The notes under the pieces were generated by a model. That model ran no database searches. It was not told the origin of the DNA and saw nothing but the letters and a program-made list of their open reading frames with translations. Positions 38,801-46,909 of a DNA stretch of 64,000 bases are shown here, piece after piece. The position numbers and the translations under genes are program-made. Every line of letters begins with the position of its first letter. Position 1 is the stretch's first letter. Source of the DNA: Martinezella lusitana (GTDB taxonomy: Bacteria > Pseudomonadota > Alphaproteobacteria > Rhizobiales > Rhizobiaceae); NCBI RefSeq assembly GCF_010668395.1, contig NZ_WUEY01000002.1, positions 248,001 through 312,000 of the forward strand. Reading direction: 5' to 3'.

Positions 38801-38838
38801 CGCATCCCGTCGAGATCCTGAATGATCTGATCGGCTGA
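35803..38838 (+). CDS. FAD/4Fe-4S D-2-hydroxyglutarate dehydrogenase-like (YdiJ type)
   Basis: A 1011-residue fusion close in length to E. coli YdiJ (1018). The N-terminal half is a PCMH-type FAD domain (APRGGGTGTNGQSLTSGVVV, NRATIGGMISTDACG) plus a FAD-oxidase C domain (GMFGHVDAGVLHVRP, WGEHGKGVRSEY). The C-terminal half is an iron-sulfur part with CNGNGACFDF, the cluster motif CLACKACAGQCPVKV and DVGCCGMAGTFGHE. YdiJ-type enzymes oxidise D-2-hydroxyglutarate to 2-oxoglutarate. It directly follows the aminotransferase gene, which would complete the route begun by HglS. Confidence 0.88.
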   Translation: MLPRLVSAKDSRKQQIGAFGRRLAALGFRGDVEMDEGARTVASTDNSIYQIKPAALVYPRGADDLKIIATTISEPAFSDMTIAPRGGGTGTNGQSLTSGVVVDCSRHMNRILEIDPVRRIARVEAGVVKDQLNKALKPYGLFFAPELSTSNRATIGGMISTDACGQGSCLYGKTSNHVLGLRVVLCDGSDWWSRPLGDAELEEIKAREDRIGEIHRVVDGIAGDKSELIAATFPKLNRYMTGYDLAHIRREDGRFDLNAVLCGSEGTLAMIAEAELNVLPIPAEAALINIRYDDFNTALEDARRLVALKVASVETVDEKVLGLAKGDIVWTNIARFFPEDASGSANGINLVELLADDREELERKLTDVTAALDDLSSARHKGYTVARDRAEIEAIWSMRKRAVGLLGNVEGPVRPVPFVEDTAVPPEHLAAYIGEFRALLDAEGLDYGMFGHVDAGVLHVRPALDLTRADHQPLVRKISDGVVALTRKYGGVLWGEHGKGVRSEYVPEFFGDLYPCLQDIKHAFDPADRLNPGKIASAASRPLLKIDEVPLRGDLDRIIGNDIRAAFDNAAYCNGNGACFDFDAVSPMCPSFKATGDRRYSPKGRASLMREWLRLLAERQVDPRREAETQRSANRVGNLLRRTANSLNPSNRNDFSHEVRAAMDTCLACKACAGQCPVKVSVPAFRSKFLELYYGRYLRPLKDPIVAAIETTLPLMARVKPAYNLLTGSNAGQALMRLAGLTALPTMPAISLQREAARLGVRIAMPERLAKLSPEERARSVVIIADVFSTHFDPAVVIAALKLALKMGMKPWLASPQQNGKALHVHGYLGRFERTAAKSRDYLNRISQTGIPLVGIDPSMTLTYRSEYAALPSARLRAPVLLLQEWFAANLDRLPQPKASPGERFTLLAHCTERTNAPAALKQWSLLFEKLGIKLDMADVGCCGMAGTFGHELRNRPISERLYAMSWQDKIAKSDTQNIVMATGFSCRSQVAKMERRTIPHPVEILNDLIG

Positions 38839-38910
38839 AACGCAGCGCGATCTTTCAAATTGATTGATGGCGCTTTGGGCTTCTGACTTTGCACATGCCG
38901 GTATCGTAAA

Positions 38911-38937
38911 ACAGAAGTGGCGCCCAACAGGCGCCAC
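38911..38937 (-). terminator. Terminator for the lysine 6-dehydrogenase gene
   Basis: GTGGCGCC (38917-38924) and GGCGCCAC (38930-38937) form a perfect 8-bp stem. Read on the minus strand it is followed by a T-rich tail (TTCTGTTTTACG). It lies just past the end of the minus-strand gene at 38965. Confidence 0.65.
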
Positions 38938-38964
38938 ATACAAATCATCATGGATAAGCGCTGC

Positions 38965-40068
38965 TTACACCGCTTCTCTCATCTTGATCTTTTCCAGGCT
39001 GTAGACCTGTCCGAAGCGATTGGCGAGGAAATCGCCGAGATCGATTTCTTCCTGGCAGACGAAGCCCTTGGCGGGCAGCTTGCCCTGGGCCAGCAGATCG
39101 AGCACGGTGGTGATGCCGGCTGCGGTGGTGATCTGGATAGCGCTCATCTTCTTGCCGGCGACAATGCCAGCATAGACCTTGTTGGCATAGGTCTCCTGCA
39201 TGTAGCGGCCCTCGCGCCAGCCGCAGACGGTGACGAAGACCACGACCACGTCCTGCATGGTGGCAGGAAGCGCGTTCTCGAACAGATCCTTCAGCACATC
39301 GCGGCGGTTCTTGAGGTTCAGGTCGTTGAGCAGCGCCTTGATGATGGCCTGATGGCCGGGATAGCGGATCGTGCGGTAGTTCATCGTGCGCACGCGACCG
39401 GTCAGCGTCTTGGCAAGGGTTCCGAGCCCGCCCGAGGTGTTGAACGCCTCGTAGGTGACGCCGTCGAGCGAAAACTCTTCGCGCTCTTCCATCGCCGGAA
39501 CGGTCACGAGCTTGCCTTCGACGATCGCTTCGCAGGGCTCGATATATTCGTTGATCAGGCCGTCCGTGCTCCAGGTCAGATTGTAGTTCAGGGCATTGGA
39601 CGGATACTGCGGCAGCGCGCCGACGCGCATACGCACGCTGTCGAGGCTGTCGAAACGCTTGGCGAGATCATTGGCGACGATCGAGATGAAGCCCGGAGCA
39701 AGGCCGCATTGCGGAATGAATGCGGTGTTCGCGCCCTGCGCCAGTTCCTCTACCTTCTTCGTCGTCGCGACGTCTTCGGTAAGGTCGAGATAATGGACGC
39801 CTGCCTCGAGCGCCGCTTCGGCCACGAAGCCGGTCAAATGGAACGGTGCTGCCGACAATACGGCAAACTTGCCCTTCAGGACGGCGACCAGACCTGCGCG
39901 GTCGGCAATGTCGACGGCTGCCGTGGAAATCGCCGGATGGCGGTCGATCTTGTCCAGCTGCTCCTGGCTGCGGTCGGCGACGACGACCCTGTAATCGCCC
40001 GTCTCGGCCAACATCAGAGCAATCGCCCCACCGATCTTGCCTGCGCCGATAACCACTATGTCTTTCAT
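38965..40068 (-). CDS. Lysine 6-dehydrogenase / saccharopine-dehydrogenase-family protein
   Basis: A 367-residue NAD(P)-dependent enzyme. The Rossmann motif VVIGAGKIGGAIA is at the N-terminus, followed by LSAAPFHLTGFVAEAALEAG, PQCGLAPGFISIVAND and LPQYPSNALNYNLTWSTDGL. Length and sequence fit the lysine 6-dehydrogenase group known from Agrobacterium-type bacteria, which deaminates L-lysine to aminoadipate semialdehyde. A saccharopine-type dehydrogenase is the alternative. The ATG at 40068 is set by GGGGAG upstream; the frame stays open to 40491 but crosses the divergent promoter. It faces an Lrp regulator. Confidence 0.82.
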   Translation of the reverse strand: MKDIVVIGAGKIGGAIALMLAETGDYRVVVADRSQEQLDKIDRHPAISTAAVDIADRAGLVAVLKGKFAVLSAAPFHLTGFVAEAALEAGVHYLDLTEDVATTKKVEELAQGANTAFIPQCGLAPGFISIVANDLAKRFDSLDSVRMRVGALPQYPSNALNYNLTWSTDGLINEYIEPCEAIVEGKLVTVPAMEEREEFSLDGVTYEAFNTSGGLGTLAKTLTGRVRTMNYRTIRYPGHQAIIKALLNDLNLKNRRDVLKDLFENALPATMQDVVVVFVTVCGWREGRYMQETYANKVYAGIVAGKKMSAIQITTAAGITTVLDLLAQGKLPAKGFVCQEEIDLGDFLANRFGQVYSLEKIKMREAV

Positions 40069-40087
40069 ATGACTCCCCTGCATTTCA

Positions 40088-40105
40088 TTGATAAGATTTA
40101 TATAA
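40088..40105. promoter_or_regulatory. Operator-like 18-bp element, copy 1
   Basis: TTGATAAGATTTATATAA matches 14 of 18 bases of the reverse complement of the element at 40153-40170. Both lie in the divergent promoter between the lysine 6-dehydrogenase and Lrp-family genes, so they are probably Lrp-type binding sites. Confidence 0.5.
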
Positions 40106-40152
40106 GTGTAGGCAGGAGTTGAACGATTCATAGCGACGAAAAACGCATTTCG

Positions 40153-40170
40153 TTGTATAAATCTGTACAA
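40153..40170. promoter_or_regulatory. Operator-like 18-bp element, copy 2 (dyad)
   Basis: TTGTATAAATCTGTACAA is a dyad with 14 of 18 symmetric positions, 37 bp ahead of the Lrp-family gene. It lies about six helical turns (65 bp) from copy 1, so co-operative binding is possible. Confidence 0.55.
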
Positions 40171-40206
40171 ACTGACGACATAATTTTGCAAAACGCAGGA
40201 GCCGCC

Positions 40207-40638
40207 ATGCAGGTTACGGATAAGGATCGCGAGCTGATCGCCCTGCTCGGCCAGAATGCCCGCATGCCGGTAGCAACGCTCGCCAAAAAGCTGTCGCTGT
40301 CGCGCACCACCGTCCAGGCCAGGCTCGAACGGCTGGAGCGCGAGGGCGTGATTGCGGGCTATGGCGTGCGGCTTTCGGAGGCCTATCTTTCTGGCCTGAT
40401 TCGCGCGCATGTGCTGATTACGATCGCACCGAAGGCGCTGTCGGCGGTGACGGCGTCGCTGGATGCGATCCCGGAGGTAACGACGCTGCATTCGGTGAGC
40501 GGCACCTTCGATCTCATCGCCATCATCGCAGCGCCCTCGATTTCCCAGCTGGATCAGTTGATCGACGGAATCGGCACGATCGACGGTGTCGAACGCACCC
40601 TCTCGTCCATCATTCTTTCCACGCGAATCTCACGCTGA
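40207..40638 (+). CDS. Lrp/AsnC-family regulator
   Basis: A 143-residue feast/famine regulator. The N-terminal helix-turn-helix (residues about 4-60, with DRELIALLGQNARMPVATLA and LSLSRTTVQARLERLEREG) is followed by the RAM effector-binding domain (IPEVTTLHSVSGTFDLIAII). The start at 40207 has AGGAG 5-6 bases ahead; upstream in-frame starts would run through the operator. It diverges from the lysine 6-dehydrogenase gene and probably activates it in response to lysine or a related amino acid. Confidence 0.9.
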   Translation: MQVTDKDRELIALLGQNARMPVATLAKKLSLSRTTVQARLERLEREGVIAGYGVRLSEAYLSGLIRAHVLITIAPKALSAVTASLDAIPEVTTLHSVSGTFDLIAIIAAPSISQLDQLIDGIGTIDGVERTLSSIILSTRISR

Positions 40639-40742
40639 GGGCATCTGCGACATTTCCGCCTGTTCATGCCGAAGTTCGCCCGTCGAAGCAGAATGGCAGG
40701 CGCGACAGTTCGTTATAGCAATCGCATTGACAGGCTGTTGAA

Positions 40743-40785
40743 TAAAGAAAAGCCGAGGAGCAGGCTGTTGGCGCTCTTCGGCTTC
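40743..40785 (-). terminator. Rho-independent terminator for ialB-like gene
   Basis: AAGCCGAGGAGC (40750-40761) and GCTCTTCGGCTT (40773-40784) form a 12-bp stem with one G-T type mismatch. Read on the minus strand it is followed by TTTTCTTTATTC. It lies 34 bases past the end of the minus-strand gene. Confidence 0.75.
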
Positions 40786-40818
40786 CCTTCCGCCAATTGG
40801 CCTATGGTGCCGGCGGCC

Positions 40819-41319
40819 TCATTTACAGGTCTCTATCCGCTTCAACGCAGCCGTAATGCCGGAGAGCGAATAGGAGTAGCTCGTTGCCGTTCCCCGTTTG
40901 GAGGTTGCCTGCAATTGCAGCTGAGCGCCACCTTTCATGGCGCTGACAAGGGTCGGCTCCTGCGTCTCGTCTTTCACCCAGGCATGCCGGTCTTTCGTGA
41001 ACATCGGGAATGTCTTGTCACCCACCATCGCCGTCATCGGCGCACCGTCTTTCGGATCATAGCCCATCGCAGCTTCGGGAACCAATTTGTCGCCGGAAGA
41101 CAGGCGCGAGACGATGAAGAAATTGTCGCCATGGTCGACATTGGCGGGCTGCTGGGCAACCGGCCTCGACAGTACATAGCAATTGACGCTGTCGCCCGAC
41201 TTATAAGAATACGCCCCCCAATGATCGAACTGATCGATGCGAACGGGCACTTCCGCATGCGCGATACCGGCGCCGAATGCGACGAAGACCAGAGCGGGGG
41301 CGAATTTTCTTGCAAACAT
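40819..41319 (-). CDS. Invasion-associated locus B (IalB) family protein
   Basis: A 166-residue exported protein. A Sec signal peptide (MFARKFAPALVFVAFGAGIA, cleaved after HAE) precedes a beta-rich domain with FDHWGAYSYKSGDSVNCYVL, typical of the IalB family. These are periplasmic or outer-membrane-associated proteins common in Rhizobiales. The role in Bartonella is in erythrocyte invasion; in free-living rhizobia it is unknown. AGGAAACT precedes the start. Monocistronic, with its own terminator. Confidence 0.8.
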   Translation of the reverse strand: MFARKFAPALVFVAFGAGIAHAEVPVRIDQFDHWGAYSYKSGDSVNCYVLSRPVAQQPANVDHGDNFFIVSRLSSGDKLVPEAAMGYDPKDGAPMTAMVGDKTFPMFTKDRHAWVKDETQEPTLVSAMKGGAQLQLQATSKRGTATSYSYSLSGITAALKRIETCK

Positions 41320-41728
41320 AGTTTCCTGCCATTTCTTGTTTCAAGGACGTTGAAAGCGAGAGATGCACTCACACGCGCGGCAGTTTCGGTGCGGTGCGTT
41401 ATCTGATTGTTAACGCGTCGGTTAAAATTTGTTCATGTTTGGAGAGGCCGCAAAGGGATGGCAGGCGAAAATGCAGGCCGGCGACGACCGTAAGGCAGTC
41501 AAGGCCTCAGCCGTTTCCGGTGTCTCCATCCATGTTGACGATCAGTTCACAGATTGCGCTGTTCCAACGAGTTGTATCCATGCACATATACGCACTCGAA
41601 ATCACGGTTCTTGCGAGCCATGGAATGATGACGCGGATAACGGACGCCTCGGACGCGTTGCCTGTATCGGCATCGTCACCTGTGGCAAGAAATCGAGCCG
41701 GACACACCAGACATAGTAGGATGGAATC
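41320..41728. other. Intergenic region
   Basis: No gene is supported in these 409 bases. Short open frames exist here but none has a convincing ribosome site or recognisable product. The AT-rich part near 41400-41440 (GTTAACGCGTCGGTTAAAA) may hold the promoter of the ialB-like gene reading leftward. Confidence 0.35.
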
Positions 41729-42751
41729 ATGAAAAAGATCGGTTTTCTTTCATTCGGCCACTGGACGCCATCGCCCCAATCGCAGACGCGCTCGGCAGCC
41801 GACACGCTCCTGCAATCGATCGATCTCGCCGTCGCCGCCGAACAGCTGGGCGCCGATGGCGCGTACTTCCGCGTGCACCATTTCGCGCGTCAGCTTGCCT
41901 CGCCGTTTCCCCTGCTGGCAGCCGTCGGTGCCAAGACCAGCCGGATCGAAACAGGCACGGCGGTCATCGACATGCGCTATGAGAACCCGTTCTATATGGC
42001 AGAGGATGCCGGTGCTGCCGACCTCATCGCCGGCGGTCGCCTGCAGCTCGGCATCAGCCGCGGTTCTCCGGAACAGGTGATCGACGGATGGCGCCACTTC
42101 GGCTATGCGCCGACGGAAGGCGAGAGCGACGCCGATATGGGCCGCAGGCACACGGAAGTGCTGCTCGACCTGCTGCGTGGCGAAGGATTTGCCCAACCCA
42201 ATCCGCGCCCGATGTTCCCCAATCCTCCCGGCCTTCTGCGTCTGGAGCCCTACTCCGAAGGCCTGCGCGACCGCATCTGGTGGGGCGCGGGTTCCAATGC
42301 CACGGCGGTATGGGCGGCAAAGCTCGGCATGAACCTGCAGAGCTCGACGCTCAAGGACGACGAAAGCGGCTTGCCCTTCCACGTCCAGCAGGCCGATCAG
42401 ATCAAGGCCTACCGCGAGGCGTGGAAAGAGGCCGGCCACAAGCGCGAGCCGCGGGTCTCGGTAAGCCGCAGCATCTTCGCGCTGGTGAACGATCTCGACC
42501 GCGCCTATTTTGGCAGCAGCGGCAAGGACGCCGACAAGATCGGCTTCATCGACGAAAAGACGCGCGCCATCTTCGGACGCAGCTATGCCGCCGAGCCGGA
42601 TGTACTGATCGAGCAACTGGCAAAGGATGAAGCCATCGCCGCGGCGGACACGTTGCTTTTGACCGTGCCGAACCAGCTCGGGGTCGATTACAATGCCCAC
42701 GTCATCGAGGCCATCCTGACCCACGTCGCACCGGCGCTGGGATGGCGCTGA
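41729..42751 (+). CDS. LLM-class flavin-dependent oxidoreductase
   Basis: A 340-residue luciferase-like monooxygenase. KIGFLSFGHWTPSPQSQTRS, GADGAYFRVHHFARQLASPF, AVIDMRYENPFYMAEDAGAA and GGRLQLGISRGSPEQVIDGW are recognisable superfamily segments. It is the subgroup often annotated as alkanal monooxygenase-like. It needs reduced FMN from a separate reductase. Substrate unknown. The gene stands alone with an intrinsic terminator at 42844-42884. Confidence 0.82.
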   Translation: MKKIGFLSFGHWTPSPQSQTRSAADTLLQSIDLAVAAEQLGADGAYFRVHHFARQLASPFPLLAAVGAKTSRIETGTAVIDMRYENPFYMAEDAGAADLIAGGRLQLGISRGSPEQVIDGWRHFGYAPTEGESDADMGRRHTEVLLDLLRGEGFAQPNPRPMFPNPPGLLRLEPYSEGLRDRIWWGAGSNATAVWAAKLGMNLQSSTLKDDESGLPFHVQQADQIKAYREAWKEAGHKREPRVSVSRSIFALVNDLDRAYFGSSGKDADKIGFIDEKTRAIFGRSYAAEPDVLIEQLAKDEAIAAADTLLLTVPNQLGVDYNAHVIEAILTHVAPALGWR

Positions 42752-42843
42752 AGCGCTCCCGGAAAGACGAATGCCGGAGCACGGATCTGGCGGTTTGTAC
42801 CGCCGATAGTGCTCAGGTCTGACAACACGGAAACATCGCCTTC

Positions 42844-42884
42844 AATCGCCCGCGGGATCCTTTCTCCGCGGGCGATTCGCTTTT
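42844..42884 (+). terminator. Rho-independent terminator
   Basis: AATCGCCCGCGG (42844-42855) and CCGCGGGCGATT (42866-42877) form a perfect 12-bp stem with a 10-base loop, followed by CGCTTTT. The rest of the 502-bp gap (42752-43253) shows no supported gene. Confidence 0.8.
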
Positions 42885-43253
42885 GAACTCACGTCAACGG
42901 AAGCGCCACATCAGACATGACGAAAATCCGCTCGAAAGAAAAATCGGGCGGCGCCCGTCTCCGGCTTCGATCAGGATGAGCTCGACAGTACGCCGCAACG
43001 ACAAGAAACTGTTGCCCGCTTATCTATCTGCCGAGTTTAGGCCCCAATGCCATTTGCTCCGTGTCGAGATACGTGCTGACGGGTAGCCCTCAGCAAAGGC
43101 CATATACTCGGACAATGATGTTGCAGCGCCGATGTGTCGGCAACCCGCCAACGCAAAACTGCGACAATCGCGCCCAGAAAATGGGCAGGAACCTAATGAA
43201 TTTTTAACCATGACTGTGCCCTAACTGCTTGAAATTCTTTCTTGGAGCAGATT

Positions 43254-44756
43254 ATGGTGCGCGCATCGAAAATGGACGAGTTGAATGATCGACTCGACTT
43301 TGTTGGACTGGGACAGGATGCCCGGCAGGCTCTGTCAGAGCTGCAGCCGATCATCGAATCTGCCGTCAAAGGGTCTCTCGACGTCTTCTACGAGAAGATC
43401 GCCAAACACCCCGCAATGTCGAAGTTCTTCTCCTCGCAGCAGCATGTGGCGCACGCCAAATCCAAGCAGCAGGATCATTGGAAAACGATCGCTTCGGGCA
43501 AATACGGTCCCGATTATGTCGAAGCGGTATCGGCCGTCGGCAGGACCCATGCGCGCCTGGGGCTTGAGCCGCGCTGGTATATCGGCGGCTATGCGCTGAT
43601 TCTCGAAGGCATGGTGCGGTCGATCGTCGCACAGCAGCTCAAGGGCATCATGCAGCGCAAGCATGAGCAGGCCCTGTCGCGGCGGCTGTCGGCGATCATC
43701 AAGGCCGCGCTGCTCGATATGGACTACGGCATTTCCGTCTATCTGCAGGTGCTCGCCGATGAGCGCGATCGCGCGGAAACCGAACGGGCTGCCGCGCAGC
43801 GCGAGCAGGAACGCGCCCTCAATGCGCTTGGCATCGCGCTGAAGGGCCTCGCCAACGGCGACCTGACGGCCGAGATTACCGAAGCGCTTTCGGCCGAGTT
43901 CGAAGTTCTGAAAGGCAACTACAACGAATCGCTGACGTCGCTCGGAACGGCGATGCAGCATATTGAAGATTCGGTCACCCGCGTCCGCGACGAGGCCGGA
44001 TCGATCTCCTCGGCCGCCGACAACATGGCAAGGCGGACGGAGCAACAGGCTTCCGCACTCGAGGAAAGTGCGGCAGCGATCGACCAGATCACGACGATTT
44101 CCGAACAGACGGCCGAGCGGACGCGCGAAGTGCAGGCGATCGTCAAGGAATCCGCCTCCGAAGCGGAACGGTCCCGCGAGGTCGTTCAGCAGGCCGTATC
44201 CGCGATGGGCGATATCGAGACCTCGTCGCGCAAGATGACCGATATCATCTCCGTCATCGACGACATCGCCTTCCAGACCAACCTTCTCGCGCTCAACGCC
44301 GGTGTCGAAGCGGCAAGGGCCGGCGAACAGGGCAAGGGTTTCGCCGTCGTCGCCCAGGAAGTGCGCGAACTGGCGCAGCGCTCGGCAACCGCCGCAAAGG
44401 AAATCAAGGATCTGATCGACAGGTCGTCGAACGACGTACGCCGTGGTGTCGAACTGGTCAATCGCACGGGCGAAGCCCTGACCCTGATCGGCAATCAGGT
44501 TGCGTCCATCGACCGCAATGTCGGTGCCATCGCCCGCTCGACGCAGGAGCAGGCGGTCGGCATCAGCGAAATCAACTCCGCCGTCCGCAACATGGATCAG
44601 ATGACCCAGCAGAACGTGGCGCTGATGGAAGAGACCAATGCCTCGACACGGCACCTTGCCGATATCAGCAACGAGCTCGCAGGCCTGGTCGGGCGCTTCA
44701 AGACCGTGCGCTCCGGCACGCGAACCGGCGCCGTCAGGCTGAAACTCGCAAGCTAA
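43254..44756 (+). CDS. Globin-coupled methyl-accepting chemotaxis protein (aerotaxis sensor)
   Basis: A 500-residue soluble chemoreceptor without membrane segments. Residues about 10-165 form a protoglobin-type sensor globin. The proximal haem-ligand His is probably H99 in [20 protein letters not shown] linker and HAMP-like stretch (about 190-235, [20 protein letters not shown]) lead to the MCP signalling domain, whose hairpin tip reads [20 protein letters not shown]. HemAT-type proteins of this layout bind O2 and signal to CheA. The ATG at 43254 follows GGAG; a TTG at 43242 overlaps that site. No CheW-binding partner genes are adjacent. Confidence 0.9.
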   Translation: MVRASKMDELNDRLDFVGLGQDARQALSELQPIIESAVKGSLDVFYEKIAKHPAMSKFFSSQQHVAHAKSKQQDHWKTIASGKYGPDYVEAVSAVGRTHARLGLEPRWYIGGYALILEGMVRSIVAQQLKGIMQRKHEQALSRRLSAIIKAALLDMDYGISVYLQVLADERDRAETERAAAQREQERALNALGIALKGLANGDLTAEITEALSAEFEVLKGNYNESLTSLGTAMQHIEDSVTRVRDEAGSISSAADNMARRTEQQASALEESAAAIDQITTISEQTAERTREVQAIVKESASEAERSREVVQQAVSAMGDIETSSRKMTDIISVIDDIAFQTNLLALNAGVEAARAGEQGKGFAVVAQEVRELAQRSATAAKEIKDLIDRSSNDVRRGVELVNRTGEALTLIGNQVASIDRNVGAIARSTQEQAVGISEINSAVRNMDQMTQQNVALMEETNASTRHLADISNELAGLVGRFKTVRSGTRTGAVRLKLAS

Positions 44757-44865
44757 GGCAGCAGCTATTTTCAGGCATCGGGCGCCGTGTTGCGGCACTG
44801 CGCTTCGATGGTTTTAGATCAAACGGCTCCGGACGCAGGTTCGGGGTCGTTTTCGTCTGTGCGGG

Positions 44866-45744
44866 CTATCCCGGCATCTCCTCGATTTCCGCCATCAGCC
44901 ATTGGCGAAACGCCTTCATCGAAGCCGTCTCCGCCCGTGACTTCAACCGCGTCAGCCAATAGCTTCCGGTCATCGCGGTAATCCGGAAGGGCTGCATGAT
45001 CCTGCCGGCCTCGATATCGTGGGAAAACATCGCGACGGGCACCAGCGCGACGCCGACACCGCGCGCGGCGGCCTCGACCAGCGTCAGCGACGAATCGAAC
45101 ATCCAGCCTCGAAGATGAGGCGGCGGCAGCCCTGCCGCCCGGAACCAGAGCGCCCATTCGTCGAGCCGGTAGGATCGCAGCAGTTCAAAATCGGCAAGAT
45201 CGGCCGGCGTGTGCAATTGCGCGCCGATACCGGGCGTGCAGACCGGGGAGAGCGGCGCATCCATCAGGTGGATCGCCTCCGTTCCATGCCATGCGCCATC
45301 GCCGAAGCGCAGGAAGAAATCCAGCCCGTCGAGCACCATGTCGGCGCGGTTGTTGTTGGTCTTCAGGCGCAGATCGACATGCGGATGCTGCACCTTGAAG
45401 CTGCCCAGGCGCGGCAAGAGCCAGCCGATGGCGAAGGTGCCGACGACACCGACCGTCAGGATCTCGGCGAAATTTCCTTCTTCCAGCTGGCTGAGCGTGG
45501 CGCTCATGCGGCGAAACGCATCGGTCAGCACCGGCAGCAGCGCATGCCCCTCGTCGGTCAAGGCAAGACCGCGAGGCAGGCGCTTGAATAGCGTGACGCC
45601 CAGCACATCCTCCAGCGCCTTGACCTGGTGGCTGATCGCCGTCTGGGTAACCCTAAGCTCGAGGCCCGCCCGCGTAAAACTGCAATGTCGCGCCGAGGCC
45701 TCGAAGACGCGCAGGGCGTTCAGCGGCAGCTGTGAGATGTCCAT
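44866..45744 (-). CDS. ampR: LysR-family beta-lactamase regulator AmpR
   Basis: A 292-residue LysR-type regulator. The start MDISQLPLNALRVFEASARH, the helix-turn-helix with LELRVTQTAISHQVKALE, and GVGVALVPVAMFSHDIEAGR fit the GcvA/AmpR group. It lies head-to-head with a class A beta-lactamase gene across 169 bp, the usual AmpR arrangement. AmpR senses muropeptides and switches from repressor to activator of beta-lactamase genes. The lactamase context supports the name over GcvA. Confidence 0.85.
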   Translation of the reverse strand: MDISQLPLNALRVFEASARHCSFTRAGLELRVTQTAISHQVKALEDVLGVTLFKRLPRGLALTDEGHALLPVLTDAFRRMSATLSQLEEGNFAEILTVGVVGTFAIGWLLPRLGSFKVQHPHVDLRLKTNNNRADMVLDGLDFFLRFGDGAWHGTEAIHLMDAPLSPVCTPGIGAQLHTPADLADFELLRSYRLDEWALWFRAAGLPPPHLRGWMFDSSLTLVEAAARGVGVALVPVAMFSHDIEAGRIMQPFRITAMTGSYWLTRLKSRAETASMKAFRQWLMAEIEEMPG

Positions 45745-45913
45745 TGTGTCCTAAGGCCAAGTTTTTCTCATGTCTAAGCCCAAAATTGATCGTTTGTCGA
45801 GGGCACGAAGGAACGCCATAGTCCGCGTCGCAAGGTGATTTGCAGGGTTCCAATGACATCTACGGGGCCTGACACGCGCACCTCTGCCCAACGTAAATCG
45901 AAGTGGAAACACG

Positions 45914-46810
45914 ATGACGATCTTATTGTCGCGCCGGCAAAGCCTTGCCGGCAGCTTGCTTGCGCTGCCTGTTCTGGCAGGGATAAGCGGGGTTGGACGC
46001 GCTGCGGACGATCGTTCGGGTGAAGCGCGGCTTGCCGCGCTCGAGAGCAAGCACCCGGGCCGCATCTGCGTCAGCATTCTCGACATGGCAAACGGCAAGC
46101 GCATCGAACACCGCGCCGGCGAACGCATCCTGATGTGCAGCACCTTCAAGGCGCTGGCGGCGGCCCTGGTACTTGCGCGTGTCGACAAGGGCCAGGAGAA
46201 ACTCGATCGGCGCATTCGCTACACCAAGAGCGATCTTGTCGATGGCTCGCCGGCAACCAAGGCACATGTACGCGACAGCGCGGGCATGAGCGTTGCGGAA
46301 CTCTGCGCGGCGGCGGTGACGCTCAGCGACAATACGGCCGGCAACCTGTTGCTTGCGAGCTTCGGCGGCCCGCAGGCGCTCACGGCCTTCTGCCGCAGCC
46401 TCGGCGACGAAATCACGCGCCTCGACCGCACCGAACCCACGCTGAATTACCACGACAGGCAGGACGACGAGCGCGATACCACGACGGCGGCGGCCATGCT
46501 GGAAAACCTGCGGCGGCTTCTGTTCACCGACGTCCTTTCGGCTGCCTCGCGATCGCAGCTGGCCGCGTGGCTGATCACCAACAAGACGGGCGACGCCCGC
46601 CTGCGCGCCGGCCTTCCGAAGGACTGGCTGGCTGGCGACAAGACAGGAACGAACGGCGACAAAGCCGGCAATGCCAACGACATCGCGGTGCTATGGCCAC
46701 CCAACCGGGCACCCGTCATCGTCACCGCCTATTGCGAAATACCCACGATCGCGGCCGACGAGCGCAATGCGATCGTCGCCGAAATCGGCCGCATCGCCGC
46801 CGCGATCTGA
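45914..46810 (+). CDS. bla: Class A beta-lactamase, Tat-type leader
   Basis: A 298-residue serine beta-lactamase. All active-site elements are intact: S76-T-F-K79, S138-D-N140, E174 in EPTLN, and K243-T-G245. A leader with two arginines (LLSRRQSLAGSLLALPVLAG, cleaved near GRAAD) suggests Tat export. A Cys precedes the catalytic Ser (MCSTFK), a position also used in carbapenemases, but no partner Cys is seen after the KTG motif. It diverges from ampR and is followed by a class C enzyme 99 bp downstream. Confidence 0.92.
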   Translation: MTILLSRRQSLAGSLLALPVLAGISGVGRAADDRSGEARLAALESKHPGRICVSILDMANGKRIEHRAGERILMCSTFKALAAALVLARVDKGQEKLDRRIRYTKSDLVDGSPATKAHVRDSAGMSVAELCAAAVTLSDNTAGNLLLASFGGPQALTAFCRSLGDEITRLDRTEPTLNYHDRQDDERDTTTAAAMLENLRRLLFTDVLSAASRSQLAAWLITNKTGDARLRAGLPKDWLAGDKTGTNGDKAGNANDIAVLWPPNRAPVIVTAYCEIPTIAADERNAIVAEIGRIAAAI

Positions 46811-46909
46811 AATCGAAGGAGCCCGACAGACGCCGCCGCCCACCATCGGCACCATCCCTTTTCGGCCGTGCGACCCTGCATGGCCGGTCATTACAACGAG
46901 GATATCATC

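Noticed and set aside
40069..40491. Extension of the lysine 6-dehydrogenase frame upstream
   Set aside because: It would run through the divergent promoter and into the Lrp gene on the other strand. The Rossmann motif and ribosome site fix the start at 40068.
41429..41716. 95-codon open frame on the plus strand
   Set aside because: No ribosome site, unusual composition with many Cys and His, and no recognisable family. It lies in the region treated as intergenic.
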